Shown: one piece after another, positions 25,601 to 40,600 of the stretch
Position numbering within the stretch: position 1 is the first letter of the stretch
Layout of the letters: each line of letters begins with the position of its first letter
Source: Pomacea canaliculata
Taxonomy: Eukaryota; Mollusca; Gastropoda; Architaenioglossa; Ampullariidae
Assembly: GCF_003073045.1 (NCBI RefSeq)
Contig: NC_037602.1
Location: 1,550,001 to 1,614,000, forward strand
Length of the DNA stretch: 64,000 bases
Direction of reading: 5' to 3'
The notes under the pieces: model-generated
Database searches by the model: none
What the model was told of the DNA's origin: nothing
What the model saw: the letters and a program-made list of their open reading frames with translations, nothing else
Program-made: the position numbers and the translations under genes

Positions 25601-28600
25601 CCGGAGCGATTGCACGAGGACCTTGTCCTTTGTGCGCTGTTCGTTTTGTCATCTTTTTTCTGTCATCAGCCTTTCCCTTTCGACAGTCGCTTATCCTCCC
25701 GTTCTCTAGAAACATCCTCCCACCAGACGCGAAGACGTCGGCGATTCAAATGGAAAATCAATCAGTAAGTCAGTGTGTCTCGGCCTCGTTCTGGAGCTGG
25801 CTATTCTCAGACAATCTGCATGCCATTCCTTCTTCTTTTCTTTGTGCTGGTCTTTGAGGGAGCCCATCTGGTCCCAGACCAGTGTAGTGTGGAGTAATGC
25901 AAGTCCAAGCTGTCTCGCTCCATGTCCGCTGCGGACCAGGAGAAGGAAGAAAGGAGGGAGGCAGGGGTGGGGAGGATCAGATATTTACATTCAGGTCGGC
26001 GATCAACTTTGCACAGCAGCCTCCTGTCTTCCTTACATCAAACGTGTTTCCAAAGATGTGCGGCTCCATGAAGACTTCCAGCATCCTGAAGTATCTGTGG
26101 CTGGCTGGTCGAGCGCTCCCATCCCAGATCCTGTACCCTGGCAGTGTTTCCTTTTGACAAAGGCGTTCTTGCAGACAAAACTTTCTTCTTTTGACGGTCA
26201 CGTGTCAGATTCTAGACGAACGGCACCCAGGGCATGAGCTCAGCTGGTGGCAGCCAAATGAAGAAGAAATTCTGTTTGTTCAGAAATTTGTCGACTGTCG
26301 AGTGTCTGGCCTGTCTAGACGCAGGCAACAGGGCACAGGTGGAGATCGGAGGGATAAGAAACGGACAGTTAATGTAGTCTGTCTGGTACTGTCGATCTGA
26401 TTCCAGTTTTTGACTACTTGACTTCTGGTCTGTCTTGTCGTTTTTGTCTCTCCATGATGACGTGTTGTGGAGGGAGCGAGGGAAAGGATTGCATTCCATT
26501 CTATTTTTAATTTCCTTACAGTTTAAATGAAACTTTTTTTCAGGGAATGACTTTAGAAGAGCGCTGGCTTCTGTACTCCGTTCTCTCTTCCCTTCCTAGA
26601 CACAAACTAATAAACTAATACACATTGACTTAGACGATCTTTTTCTTGCAAGAGTTCCCCGATATAAACCACGTGCGCACTTTAGGAAGCAGACTTTAGA
26701 GCAGATTACACAGACAGGCTCGTGGCTGTAGTCCTCCCTCATTGCTCTGGAACATGATCCTCCTTCAACAGCAGTTGCCATTCTTAGCCTCTTTTGATAA
26801 TGTTTGCGTTGGTTTAAATCACAGAACTTTCGAGGCTTCTGTAGACCCCTCAGCTCGCCCTCCCTCCCACCCTTACCCTCACCCTCACCCTCCCGCAGAC
26901 TTTCTCAGTCTCCACTTCTCACGCGGCCGCAGCACCCGGATGTACAAATATTTGGACCGCATATCGCTTGTCCCGCGGCCTGTCTCTCAGTCGTCGCCGC
27001 TTTGATGAAGGATGGAAACAAGGGTCTTTTATGAAGGAGATCGATGTTCCTCCATCGCCAGTCTCTGCCCTGACAGGTCGAACTCGGAGGGTTCCCTCCC
27101 CGGCCCCGCACCGCGGCCTTTCATTACCTTGTCTGGCTTCCACGATGGATTCGGGTCCTGGGCACCGCAGGCCACAGCTTTTACTGTTTGCCACCAGGAT
27201 GAAAGGCTTTTTCCCTCACTTTCAACACAGACTCTGGACCTGATGATTTCATTTCTTTCATCTCGTCGACAAAAACTTCTACGGAATCATCTATTACAAG
27301 TTGGAAATGATAAGGAGGAAGAGTTTGTGGACGGCTTATTTCATGGGCGTCCATACATTAATTTTTATTCTTGGGGTGAAGAATACTACACACAGAAACT
27401 GCAAGTTATTATTTCATAATCGTCGCTGACTTTTTGGAGAGCATTTTAAAATGAAAGATGTTTTTAGAAACTTTGACTGTTGAGGTGACGAGTGGACACA
27501 GAAAACACACCCGCCGCCCATTTTGAAAGTGTTACACGGATTTTGTTTGATGACAGCAACGATGACATAATCTAAGAGTAATAATAAACAGGGTGGGTGA
27601 AGAAGGGATGTGATTGTCTGTTATTTATGTACCTGTGCTGTGGTTGTTGTTCACAGCTACCTCCTGTCACTCACTTGACCATCCTCCCCACTTTTTGTTG
27701 TCTAACATAAACTGTAAACAGACCATCTGTGATAAACAACACCCTGACCTCTCTCTATCATCTCCTAGCATCAGTAAGAAAGTTTTTATTATAAACTTTG
27801 TTTATTTGCAGACATTCGTCTGGTGGTGCGGGGCAAAGCCTTCGTCCACTGGACCGAGCAGCTGATGCGAGGGCCAGGCGAGAGCCGCTTTCGCGAGATA
27901 CGTCATCACTCGGCGAGAGAGGACTACGTTGATTGGTCGCAGTCGCTGCTGGGTAGAGGTGAGTTGTTGTTGGAGTTGTAGAGTACAGAGAAGGAATTAT
28001 CTCCACTGACATCTTATTCTTCTTTACCTGTTCACACTCCTACTCAGTATGTTACTGTACTAGGAGGTCAGCTGATATCAGCCAGGACGACGACGACGAC
28101 GATGATAACCGCTCTGACATAGTTACTCAACTTTGCGATGTAGGAGGCTGCGGGACTCACCTCAGTTTACACATTCTTCACCACAGAGTTCCTCAGTTTC
28201 TTTCCGCCATTTGAAGTCACGTGACACTTTGAGAGAGAACAGATGCTTATTGCCATCAAACCGTCTTCTCTGCTCAACAGTCTGGCATCCGCTACCCGCC
28301 CTCCGTCAAGATAAGTCAGGTGTGCCGGGATACACGCACCTCTTGGTGTAAACATGGCGGTTGTTTACAAACACCTGTGTCTGGGCTGCACGTAAATAAC
28401 AACGCTGTGGTCATGCCGGGGTGGGTGGTGGGTGGTGGGTGGTGGATGGGGGAGACGAGTGGGAAACGGTCCAGAAGGAGGAGAAACTGCGAGACGATCA
28501 GTGAGACTGTTACAACAGCTGCCTGCATGACGACAACAGCTGTGGCTATCCGCTGTTAGTAATGTTGCTGTCCCTCCAGCTGTCCCTGACCCTTACTTCA

Positions 28601-31600
28601 ACTAGCAACTGCGTTTCACAATTATTAACACTAATGTATGAAGAAGGAGCTGAAGAAGAAAAGATGGCTAGAAGAAGATTCCTGGGACCTTCATTCACCG
28701 CGGAGGGTCAATGGTCTGTGGAACTCGGTGACGCACCCGATGAACTCGCAATGGATGACAGATGTACCCGAGTGCGCGGAACCTGGTTGCACGTCCCTCA
28801 GCGCCTGTCAGGAAATGTCGGCAATGAGACTTATTCCTGTAGCGGCCGGCACCAGACCCCGGGGATCAGTCTCAAGCTATTCTGGAATATAAAGCGGAAA
28901 CATGGAATGTGATTTTAAGGAACTGAGGCTTTGCAGCCGCCCATCCATCCATCCATCCCGTCACAGGTTGTAAACGACTGGTTCCCCTCTTCTCCCCTCC
29001 TCCCCGCTCTGTCATTACTTATGTCCTGGAATGTCTTAGACTTCACCAAGTTAGAAATTGTTGTAGAAAGCTGTCTTCTGGGAAGGTAATAACATCTCAC
29101 AGCAAAGTCTGGCTCGTCTCCCCTCTGAGTGCGTCTTATCGTACAAACGAAAAAAAAAAACCAAACCCAAACATTTACGTGCACACAAATATTTATACAT
29201 CCGCACCCACAGAGATTTACTTATCCACAATTTTTCCCACTTACAAACTATCAAACACACCTGAGAAAGGTCACACCTGTGACTCAAGCTCCATCACTGA
29301 TACTCGTGCATGTCAAGACCTGAGCCAATGTCACACCTGACCAGGTGCAAGAACGAGGTGTGTACATGTTCTAGTGTCGGCAAGACTTTCTGTCTGAAGG
29401 TTTGTGTCTTGCGAGGGCAAGGTAAGTGTGGAGGGAGTACGACTACTCATTCAGTTTCAAACTTGTCTGGACTTGTCTAACAGCGAGCCTGGAGCAGACT
29501 GTCACTGGCATCACTTCATCTCAAATCATGAATCGCTCGGAACTTTTGTGGAAATCCAGCGAGCTTCCTGTCAGATGATTTGCCTCCTGGCTTCCTGCTG
29601 ACATCAGCTGACACTTTGCCCATCACTGTCCAGTGTTTTACTGGCTGTGATGTGGACTTTTGTTGTCGGGATGCTGGTGTCGTGCGCTGCGCCCTGTTGT
29701 CCTCTGGGTATAACGGACAGCCGCAGCTGATAAACAGGAGTGTAATGGTAGTAAACAATGTCAGTAAACAAACAGGAATGTAATGGTTGTAAACAATGTC
29801 AGTACACAAACAGGACTGTAATGGTAGTCAATAAAAAAAAAAGGAATGTAATGGGTAGTCAGTGGTAACAGGAGTGTAATGACAGTGAACAAACAGGACA
29901 CAGGACTGTCAGCTGTCAGTGAACAGGACTGTGATGATAGTCAATGAACATACAGGACCTGAGAACACCAATCAGCGGACAAAGTGAGGTGTAACCCTAG
30001 ACACCAGACACTAGACACCGGGTACATGTTACTGAGGTGTAACCCTTGACACTAGACACTAGACACCAGACACTAGACACCAGACACTAGACACCCGGTA
30101 CAGTTACTGCTAGTCCGGGTAGACAGCCTGTGATGTAGTCGTACAGACGGATGTCAGTCACTGTGATGGTGTCATCAGCCAGGGGGCGGGGTGGAAGTGA
30201 ACACCCTGTCGGTGTGTCTGGTGTAATTGTGGCGGCTAGCCCGGGGCCCGCAGTGTGGCGCCACCAGCCTGTAATGGCGACTTGTGCAAATTTCTGTCTC
30301 ATCTCGTGTGGCCGCCGGCACCTTGCCACACTGGCAGTCTGTAATCTAAGCAAATTTACATCTGATGGCGCGTGGCCACCACAGTCCGCTACCCACTCGC
30401 CCCCCGCAGCCATGGACGGCGGAAGTTGCAGCAGCTGGCGCGCGCATGCGCTCAAGCTAAAGTTTCTATTTATAGCGGATAACGGAGGCAGGAAGCGGTC
30501 GAAAAAACCAACCCAAATGTGGTTCATCAACTCACAAGGGAAGAACTCAACACACGATCGTCTTGCGTTTCTGGAGATGGAATAATAAAAAAATTAATTG
30601 CGAGTCTCATTTGCTTTGTTGAGCAGACTTTGTATTTCGCTCGCTATTCGGCGTCCTTAGAGACTGGAACCAGTGTGCACCACGAACTTGTCTTACTGGA
30701 CTGATTGCAGACAATTGTTCTTTCAGTTAATTACTAGAACGAGGCTGATGTGTACACAGCTTCCGGTTTAGTCACATTCATAGTTTAAGTAAACTCGCTG
30801 AGACTAGCAGCGGAGAACTTTGCACGTGACCAAGTGTTGGTCTCGGCTGACAGACAGCAGTCCACCTCTTCAAGTCCGACAGACAGCAGTCCACCTCTTC
30901 ATGTCCGTGGTCAGTAACATGAAGCACAGTTGTCTGCTCCAGGTGCCCTGACAGTGTTTAGTACCTGCACGTCTGTCCATGCCGTGGTCACACGCTTAGA
31001 AATTATTTGTGAATGAACTTTTACCCTCTAGGTGTCTCAGGTGAACCCCGGCTATTAGCATGTAGTCCATGCCATGGTGATCAACCTTTGAACTCCTCAT
31101 ACACATTAAAAACCGCACGTGCTGGAGACGATATATATAAACTGAGAATTTGCTGATCACAACATCAGTCACCTCAGAATAAATATGTGCACATCTATAC
31201 TTTGTGCAAAGTAATGTTGATACTAGTATACAGGTGCTGCAGCCATATTATTACAGAGAGGGGAAAAAGAGAAAGAGAGAGAGAGAGAGGACATCAAGGT
31301 GGTTCTTTGAAGTTCTGAAGCGATGACATCAAAGACAGCGACGGTGAGGACGAGTCCGACATTCTGTGTTGAAATGCCATTAGCTGAAATAGGTAAAATG
31401 AATTTCCCGATTAAAAAATGTGAAAAAAGCGGAACAATATTGATGAGGAATTCTTGACGGTGGAGATTAAAGTTGTCATCACTGCCAGCACCCAACTACC
31501 TGCAGCTCATCTAAAACTTAATTAGCTCATTAAACGCACCGGACATTCCAACAGAAGCCGCTCATCAAAGACATGCTAGAGAATGGAATCAGCAACCCAA

Positions 31601-34600
31601 GGTCCCTTGGTGTCCAGGAATGAAGGCTGATGAAGATCCTGTTGGTAGAAAAAAGTTGCATTCAGCGATGTAGTGCAGCCTCCATTGCGAGGAAACCGGA
31701 AGTGGAAGGATACAAAGGAATTGACAAGCCCTGTCACGCAGAAGGCTGTGAACTCATCAGAGTTGGTTCATCCCTCAGGAGGGTATGTGACCTCTCACCC
31801 CGCACCACAGCAGCAGACATGCGCACACGCAACAAATGCATGTAATAAGCATCACAACAGGAAGTCTGTCACTGGGCATGCGTTGTTGGAACTTTCTACC
31901 CGGTGTACTACTACACGGAGGGTATGGATGGGTGATGTCACCATGTGCGTGTATTTCTTGTTTATCCTGGCTGACAAGTTCCTGTTGTGTTTATCTTGTT
32001 AGTGCAAAGAGTTCAGTGTTGTTGGCGAGGGTCAATGACCAAATGAATGTCATTCCACTATTACACAGTTGGTGTTGGTCGCTCAGTCCACAGCCTGTCG
32101 ACTGCGAGAGTTGTTTGACCGACTTTTCTTCCTCCCAATCATCACTCCTTTCCTTCAGCACTCATCGTTCTCCACGAGGAAACACGGTTATCCTGTAAAA
32201 ACACGGTTATCCTGCGCACGCGCACTGTTATTATCGTGTAGAAACAGAAATTCTGGGACCACCCGCACAATACATGTTAAACATTTTACACACTGAGTTT
32301 ATGGAAACAATTGACAACAATCAAAACATTTTCAAGCTCAACTTGTTTAAACAAAACACACACGTGATTTTCAAGGCACCTGACCGACAAACAGCGAGTT
32401 TTGAAATCGTTTCTACATTTTCTTCCTGACAACAGTTAGAATTTATTAGAAACAGACTGCGCACCTAGCTCCTGGCCTTTCACAAACTCGTGTTTTCCCT
32501 TAAACATCAGCAAATGTTTATCATAAACACATGTTTTGTGCAAACAAAGGATTGCGGACTTTGTGATGAGGTCAGCAACTACACACTGTCGTCTGCTGCC
32601 TCCTGGACTCACTGAGGTGGATTTTATTAAAATTATTTTCACAGCTGCAGACGTTTAACAAGACAGTAAACATGTCGGACCATCTTGTGGTCTTGTTAGT
32701 GTCAAGGCTCGCATGATGTACAGACTACATTGGAAATAAGGGGAAGAGCAGAAGAACAGAAAGACAGAAGGGAGGAGGCAGAAGTATGACCACCAAGTGT
32801 TTTTTTACCCCACCCACCCTTTCCTGTCTTCCAATCCTGCTGAAAATAACTGCCCAGGTTTTTGGAAGAAAGAGGGAGGGATGCTACCCGAGGTGGCTGG
32901 AGACAATGTGGTTGTGAAGACTGGTGGCTGTAGGGAAGGAAGGATGGCGGTAGGTTTCATTCCGTAGATCGCCAGACGACTAGTCGGCCTCAAAGGTCAT
33001 AGGTCATCCACTGATTGCTGTCATCAATCAAGGGAAGACAAGAGAGGGTAGGAGTACTCCACAGTGAACTATGCTTCATTCCCATTGTACACACCCTGTC
33101 AACTTGTTCATAATAGAAATGTGGCCCTTATTTATTGTAAGCTCATTTTTGTTGGGAGGGTGGGTGAGAGGGTGTGGTTGTCGAGAGCAAGAGACAGAAG
33201 CAATAAAAGAAAAAAAACGAGAAAAAAATGAGGAAGAAGAGAGAGAAAGAAAAAAGGATCAAAAAGTAAAAAGAGAAAAAGAAATATAAATAGTGAAGGT
33301 CCAATTTCTGGGCCTGGAATCAAATAAATATAATAGGCTTGTGGAGGATTTCAAAACCATTTCTCTTCTTAACACAGCTGTCCGCGTGGCACGTGCACTG
33401 GTCGTGCTGCATTCTGTCTGCTCGGCCTTGTGTTTATTTGTTTTGATGGCAACCTCCTGACAGACCTTCACCCGATGATAAATTACCCGCCTTCTGACCA
33501 TCAGCTGAGCTGTCGCTCCATCTCTGACTGTCTGCTTACTTACTGTACAATGCATTTCCTCCTCCTGCCTTTCACGAAAAATCGTTTATTTTCTTCGCCA
33601 GTTGTTCGTCCCCATCAGAGAGAACGGGGAGGAGAAGAAGAGATTAAACATAATTGAGAAATGATGCCAAAAAATGGATGGAAGGAACAAAGAACTCATT
33701 TCGCCCCATTATGGCCATTATGAAGTGAGGTTCAGGCAGTCATGTTCCGATCTTAATTAGGCAAGAAAATTAATTTGCGGCTTGCGTGCATGGACAGATC
33801 CCGACAGCCTGACATCTCCTCCACTGGCGGCTAAAAACACAGGGCGGGGGGTCACAAGACCTGGGTAATCATGTAATTTTCATCCATTTGTGCCTTGTGT
33901 AGCTGGTGTATCGCCGCCATGTCTTGTCTTTGCATCCTGACAGGTACTCGGCATGCACGCGCAGTTCTTACCGGTGTTCACTCCTCTAAAAATAACCGCT
34001 CACTTATGCTCATTATTCCTCCTGAAGTTACCCAACCCCTCCCAAAAACCCTCTTCCCACAGTTTTTAGTTTCTAGCCATGGACACAATCGCCATGGTAA
34101 CGCAGCATCCTCTACTTGATACGAGGGAAGGCGGCCTGGTGGTGGTTAGCGACTGTCACCAACACAGTGAGGACTCGATGTCCTGGGTTCAGATCTCGTC
34201 TCGGGCACGTTATTTTTTCTGTTTGTGGCATCTGTTTACAGGGTTGACAGGAAACAGAGTAATGCTGTTATAGGGTAGGAATGCAGGTCATGTGAATAAA
34301 TGTAATGCTGTCACAACGTACGAATACAGGTAACACTGTCACAGTGTAGGCACACAGGTAATGCTGTCACGGTGTAGGAATGCCGGTCACGTGTAATGTC
34401 TGAGTGTAAATCTCTTTTCTGTGTTTGTGGACAGCACCATCGTCGGGCTCCAGCACCAAGCGCGAGCTGCCAGCCGGCCAGTACACCTACCCGTTCCAGT
34501 TCCAGCTACCCAGGAGCGTGCCGACGTCCTTTGAGGGTCAGCACGGGTACCTCCGTTACTGGGTCAAGGTCACCATTCAGCGGCCTTGGAATCACGATGC

Positions 34601-37600
34601 GTCGGCCAAAAAGGTCTTCACGGTCATCTACCCGGTGGATCTGAACCGCGATCCTTCAGCCAGTGTAAGTACAGGCCTTCTGTGGGACCGCTTGACTGAA
34701 ACAGCTGCAGCGTCCTCACGACGACGACGACGACGATAAAGTATGAAGTATAACGCCCAGTCCTCCCTCTGAGGCAAAGTCAAACTTACAGCATTACAAA
34801 AACCGGGAAGTAAGGTATCTCACTTGAGGACAAAGATGGGAAAGTATCCATGCACCTTTGGGTAGACAGGAAAGTAAGCATGTAGGTTGTGGCTGATGTC
34901 GACCCCAGAACAGGAGGAAGCACTCCGTGAACCCAGTGAAGAGGAAGCTTGCTGACATGAGAAATAATCATTGTAGTGGACGAGCAAAGAAGGAACAGGT
35001 AGGTGATGGGCGATTGAAGGCGTTCAAATATTCAGACCATGATTGCTCCGACAAGTACTGGCAGTTGTTGTTGAATCCATCCATCACCACACTCGCTCAG
35101 TCTACATTGTCACAAGACGATATTGTCATCACAACACAAAACATTTTGCTTGTGCAGCAAGTGTGTACTTGTTTGTTTTTGTTTTTGTTGTTGTTCTCGC
35201 AGAGCATCTATCACAGAAAAGACACTGAAAGCCTCGGTGCCAGTCACATTTGCTGTTGCAGGACATCAGACTTATTGCCCGCTGCTTGATGTCGAGAGAG
35301 ACAGACTGACATACACTTCAGTGATGTTTGCAGACTTTGTTTTGTTTCTCTCTTTATTGTTAAAACGGTTTTTGCATCGCTGTCCTCGTCCCAAGGGGCG
35401 TCCATTGGACACGGACAGAGAGACAAATGAAGCTGATTGTCGGAAAAAATTGTTGTCGGTGGGAATAGGAAATGACACTGAGGTGGCCTTACATGGTGTT
35501 GGGAGGATGGTTTGTACACACTTCTGTCAGTGCCATGACATGTCAGTCTGTGGACAGGCTCAGACATCCTGTCTGCCGACACCGGCAACATTCATCCTCC
35601 ATGAACTCGTCATCGTGCAGACTCACACAAAGGTAGACATGTTTGAGGTTCATAGCAACAGCCTAGCAACAGCCCTCAAGCTTACTTTATGAATTTGTTT
35701 ACATGAAAACATTTTCAGACTCTAGAGACATGATTGCTGGAGGAGAGGGGGACATTGTGATGCTTTTATTTGAGCTTGTCTGGCATTGGAAACATCGCGA
35801 AGCCACGTCCTCCATGTCTTTGATCGTTTGTTTCTAGATGTTTCTGTCCTTGTCCACGTGACACTTCAGACCAAGCGACTGTGGCGGTTTCTTTTCATCC
35901 ATTCATTAGCTGTGAGAGACTGGAGTCAGCAAAAAAACAACTGCTGGGTGTGAGAGACTGGAATCAGGCAAAATTAATTGCTGTGAGAAAATGGAATCAA
36001 GCAAACAACTAATGGTTTTAGAGACTGGAATCAGGCAGCTGCTGGCAGGGCGAGTGAGCCTCAGATCCTCCGGGGGCTGAGGCCGAGGGTAATGAGGGTA
36101 ATGAGGCGATGCCATCTGGATGTTGTGAGCTGTAATGAAGCGTGTAGGATAGTATGGGTCACGTGGTTTTACTTTCTTTGTACGTGATTCCTTTTATCTC
36201 CTTTCTTGTTAGTCCATCTCATCATTGGGAAACATCTCGCTCTTAGTGTTGTTCTCTTGCTCAGAGAAAGAGATAGAGGTGGGTGGGGGATGAATGAATG
36301 GATAGGTAGAGAGGGAGGAATGTGGCAGTGCTAGTCACGAGGTGAGAGGTTTGTTCATCATTCCATTATTTGTGATCACTACGTCCGTGATTGATAAAAC
36401 AATATTTTAAAAAATTCATAGGAAGTGGATGCTTTAACCTCTTGAATCTTTGGAATTTTTTCTCTATCGTTCCTGTTCCTCTGGGATTTGCTGCTTGACC
36501 GTCTGTCGGACAGGTGTGATCACCAGTGACTATGATCACCAGTGACTATGATCACCAGTGACTATGCTGAGCTCTCTGATGATGGACCTCGCTTATAACA
36601 TCTGATCACAAGTCGTATGTCCAGAATATAGTTTTATTGTTTGCTTATGAACACTGCTGTCATGTGACAGACCTTCGGTGGAGAAGGGATCTGAACAGAA
36701 CCTGTGTGGTTGTCCACCAGGCGCCAGCGACAGGTCCCTGAGTATCAGCGCATCACCGACATTTTCCAGATTTCTGGTGCAGCTTGCATTCTCTGTTCTT
36801 CCAGCAATGTCTTCTTGTTATTTTCTGTCCATCTTTTCGCCACTTTAGCTGAAGGTCAACGCTTTTAGCTCCAGCGTCTGGGAATTAATGTCCCCCGGCG
36901 ACAGTTTGCACGATTCTTGTATTTCATTTGGAGTGGAATTCTCTTGTGATGCCGATGTCACCTAGTTGCTAGGTCACGTGACCTGTAAACTAAGCCAGCC
37001 GTGGATCCTGTTTTGCTATCACCTCCCCCTCTCACCACCACGACCACCACCGCCGCCGCCGTCATTTACATTATTGTCGTGACCGTCGTCACCTCGTGAT
37101 GATAACTAAATAGAGGATAGACGAGTCAATCGAAAGACCTCGACTAAACGCTGTACAATGCATATGTCTTCAGTCTTGAGGAAATTATCATCTTTGATGA
37201 CATGATGCAGACGTGGATAAAGCAGGAAATGTAACATCTACTTTCATACAGTAAGATGATAAAAATATCTTTGTTGTCGTTGTTGTCGTTGTTTAGATTC
37301 TCACAGCCAGTTTGAGGTCAGCCAAACCTCGAGCCCCACATTCAGTGCTCGCCAGGTCTCAGTCCCTGACCACCTCACATCAATGATTCAGTTGTTGTCC
37401 TGTTGGCCCTCGTCAGACGACAAGCTTTTCTAATCCGTTTACAGTCAAGGATTTCTTTTCAGCTTTGGACTCGTGTTCTTGTTCCTCCTGCAGCTTCTGG
37501 TCTTAACAGTGACAATGGAGATTGGCATTAAGTTGTCTGGAGAACCGAGAATGTTCTACCACGATGAAACACACTGGTGTTCTTCAAGTACTGGTGGTAA

Positions 37601-40600
37601 CATGGAGATGATATTGTCTGAGACAAGTTAACAGAAGTTGAGCCGAGGACCTACCAACATTTGCCAAGATCTTCATTCTTCAAAGTCGTGTAGTTTGGGT
37701 TCAAATGAGTTTTATTTAGAGCACGTGGTGAACTTTAATTAATGTACGAGACATGGCGAATGAAACTGTTTACTGCACTGAGAAGTTAGAGGAGAGAGGA
37801 TGTGTTAAAGCGCCAGATGCCAGACCACAAGGAATGTTACAGTCCACACACAGATCGTTGAATGCAGTTTGAATCCTTTCAGAGGAAGGAGCGCATCCAT
37901 CACAGCCGGGCCACGCCAGTTCACGGCGCATGCGCACAAAGGCGGGTAGAACAGCAGGTGCAGTCGCTGCACTTTATACACATTACAATTCAATTAACGG
38001 AAACCTTTTTAGAAATACCGAAATTTCACATTTAAACCAACTTGCCGAAAATGTGCTTCAGACTGCAGAACCGTTGGATGTTTATGTGCGATTGAAAGGG
38101 TGGGAACCCTCCAGCAGCTCGACGAGAAAAGGGTGGAGAAGGGGAAGAATGCACGTGTTAACCCAACAAAGCGCCTTGCCACCCGGTGAATTTCCGCCAA
38201 GACCAAGTGTTTCGAAATATTTATATTCCTGATGGATATAAAAAAAAAGAAAAGAAACCCAAACCAAACCAAGACAGAGAGTAGAGTTGCTCTGTAGGAC
38301 TTGGACAACCTGCAGGGTGGACTCGCATGGAGTCATGCCAAAAGACAGGAATAATCGGATTTGTCACTCGTCCACACACTCTCACACACTCACGTGACCC
38401 CGCGAGAGTTCACATGTCGGGCTGCATATCCTCGCCCACGGCGACAGAGAGGTGTTCACATCATCGGTTGTCTCAACATGTCTTGTGTCCTCCGGGCAGT
38501 GAGCAGCATGACATACAGTGTATGGAGAACTTGTCTGTGCCGGGATTAGGAGGCCACAGGAGGAATGTCGATGTGTTGTTGACATGACGACTGGCAATGT
38601 AAACAACTAATGTCACGCAGTAAAAGATTTTTGTAAAAAAATTATTATCACCACTCGCTTGTCCTTGGAGGTTCACCGAGGACCTCCTTGTGGCAGAGAC
38701 CCTGGACCTGTTCGTCTTGATTGTAGGGACACTAGTGAGTGAGTTGGACTCACTGCTTGTCTGTAGAGTAAAGTGCATCACGGGTAGAGCAAGACTCCCC
38801 TCTTCTCTTCCGGGGCGACAAAAGCTTTCAACTGAAATGTTGAAGTCGGATTTGTCCCTTTCTTTAAAAAACTAAACCAACAACTGACAGCCATCAGCAT
38901 CTGCTCACCTCTGACCTTTCAGAGAAAAGAACGTGGAGTAAGATAACTCAGGATAGCGGAGAATGCAGGAAAAAAACAAAATAAGAGAAAGATGAGAAAA
39001 GACAGGAGGAAGAATTAAGCAAGTTGGACAATGGAGCAAAAACTCACACGACAGGACATAATGGGGTGACCGTGCGTGCGTGTGTCCGTGTGTGTGTGAG
39101 TGCGGGTGTGCGTGCGTGCGTGTGTCCGTGCGTGTGTGTGTGTGCAGACAGTGCAGTGGTATTAGCATCTCCTGGCGACAAGAAAAACTGAAAAGGCTTG
39201 AAGACAAAAAACAAGGCACATCAGAGCTTGCAGCAGCAGCAGCAATACACAAGGTGTGCTTGCACAATGTAGGTCTCCAACATGGGGTGGATGGGGAGGG
39301 ATGGGGAGGGATGGGGAGGGAGAGGGTTTTCCCCGACTGACCCAGTTGCTAGTGGAGGAGGGCCTTTCCGTTGTTACAGTTACCAACACCCGCTGAAAAC
39401 ATCATTTTGGCAAACCCAGGCTAAACTTAAATGAAAAGACTTCCCAGATAATTGCATTTGCACCTCTGGAGAAATATAATCATTGTGGAGCAGCTTCTCT
39501 AATCTTTTCTTGAACATGTCCAAATCCTGAACAACAGAAAGAAAACCTTTGAGCCAAGTGTAAGAGACGATGAATAAAAGATGAGGACGATGAAAAAAGC
39601 GACAATCTCAAGGTGTTAACCTCGCGGGGGTCTTCTTGTCTGATGGCTGTTGCTCAACCCTGGATGTCGGTGAACCACGTGGTGCATGTTAACCCTTGTG
39701 CATCTCACCTTTCGCGTGTTTTGAGACAATTTTTGGGGAAAAATTAGTGTGCTTCATGGGAATGATGTGTGAGGCTTGCTTTTTCACATTTTGGATGATT
39801 TCAAAGTGTTGTTTATCTGCTGTTAATGACAATCTCGTGTTGTCTTTCAACTGCAATCATACTACATTTCAACTACTACATCAGTTCAGTTGGAAAACAT
39901 GGTGGATACAGTCTGTGGTCACTCCAGGGGTTAACTGTCTGCCTGCTACACCTGTCACCACGGCTGTAACCTGTCATCGCAAAGGACATGGCTAATACCA
40001 CGCATGTGATGCTGATGATACCAGGATAATTCCTGTCTGCTTTGATGCTGGCAGACTTCCATCCATTACTTGGTCTCCACAAAATGTCATTAGAGCGAAA
40101 TAACTGTAATGGAGACAAGGAGGGCCCCCAGACACGGTCTTTATTAAATCTCAGATGGACTCAGTCAGCAGAACATCGATTTGAACCTTAGAAGCCTGAC
40201 GATGCGAGTCTGTGGCAAGATGATGCTCCTTGTTTTTGTTTTTGTTTTTGTTTTTGTTTGTTTTTACCTGTGTTGTCAGCAGACATCAGCTCAGTATTCT
40301 GTTTTGTGTGAACTGTGGTGTCCACAGGCAGCAGTGCAGTCGCAGAAGCAGAAGAAGTTGTGCTGTCTGTGCTGTCGCTCGGGGCCCGTCACCGCGGTGC
40401 TTGCTGTCGCTCAGCGAGGGTTCGTCCCGGGGGAGACCATCCACGTGCACGGCGAGGTCACCAACATGTCGAGACGCAAGATGGCCAGCTCGTCCGTGGA
40501 GCTGCTGATGGTAGGATGAGAAAGGGTTTTGATTCCTCTTTGTGTGTGTGTGTGTGAGAGATACATACTCTTGTCACACTGCTTTCGTCCTGCTGTTGAC

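Larger units (their letters stand above)
22799..27811 (+). other. Arrestin A intron 1
   Basis: A 5.0-kb intron, donor GTAAAA and acceptor TTTGCAG. It contains two related repeat copies (23067-23225 and 25230-25340). Otherwise I see only short chance frames and A/T-rich runs. Confidence 0.8.
27959..34434 (+). other. Arrestin A intron 2
   Basis: A 6.5-kb intron with consensus donor GTGAGT. It contains degenerate GTAATGGTAGTAAACA repeats (29735-29960), CACTAGACACCAGA repeats (30000-30095), a 29-bp duplication (30849-30905), a purine-rich tract (33183-33288), a SINE-like head (34131-34215) and a degenerate GGTAATGCTGTCACAGTG repeat (34258-34395). Confidence 0.8.
34665..40327 (+). other. Arrestin A intron 3
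   Basis: A 5.7-kb intron, donor GTAAGT and acceptor CCACAG. It contains a 17-bp triplication (36514-36564, TGATCACCAGTGACTA), a dispersed repeat copy (37531-37572), GT-rich sequence (39068-39146) and a G-quadruplex-like run (39284-39326). Confidence 0.8.

Noticed and set aside
28562..28912. 116-codon frame in arrestin A intron 2
   Set aside because: No recognisable domain, no splice context, and a second overlapping frame of similar length; probably chance.
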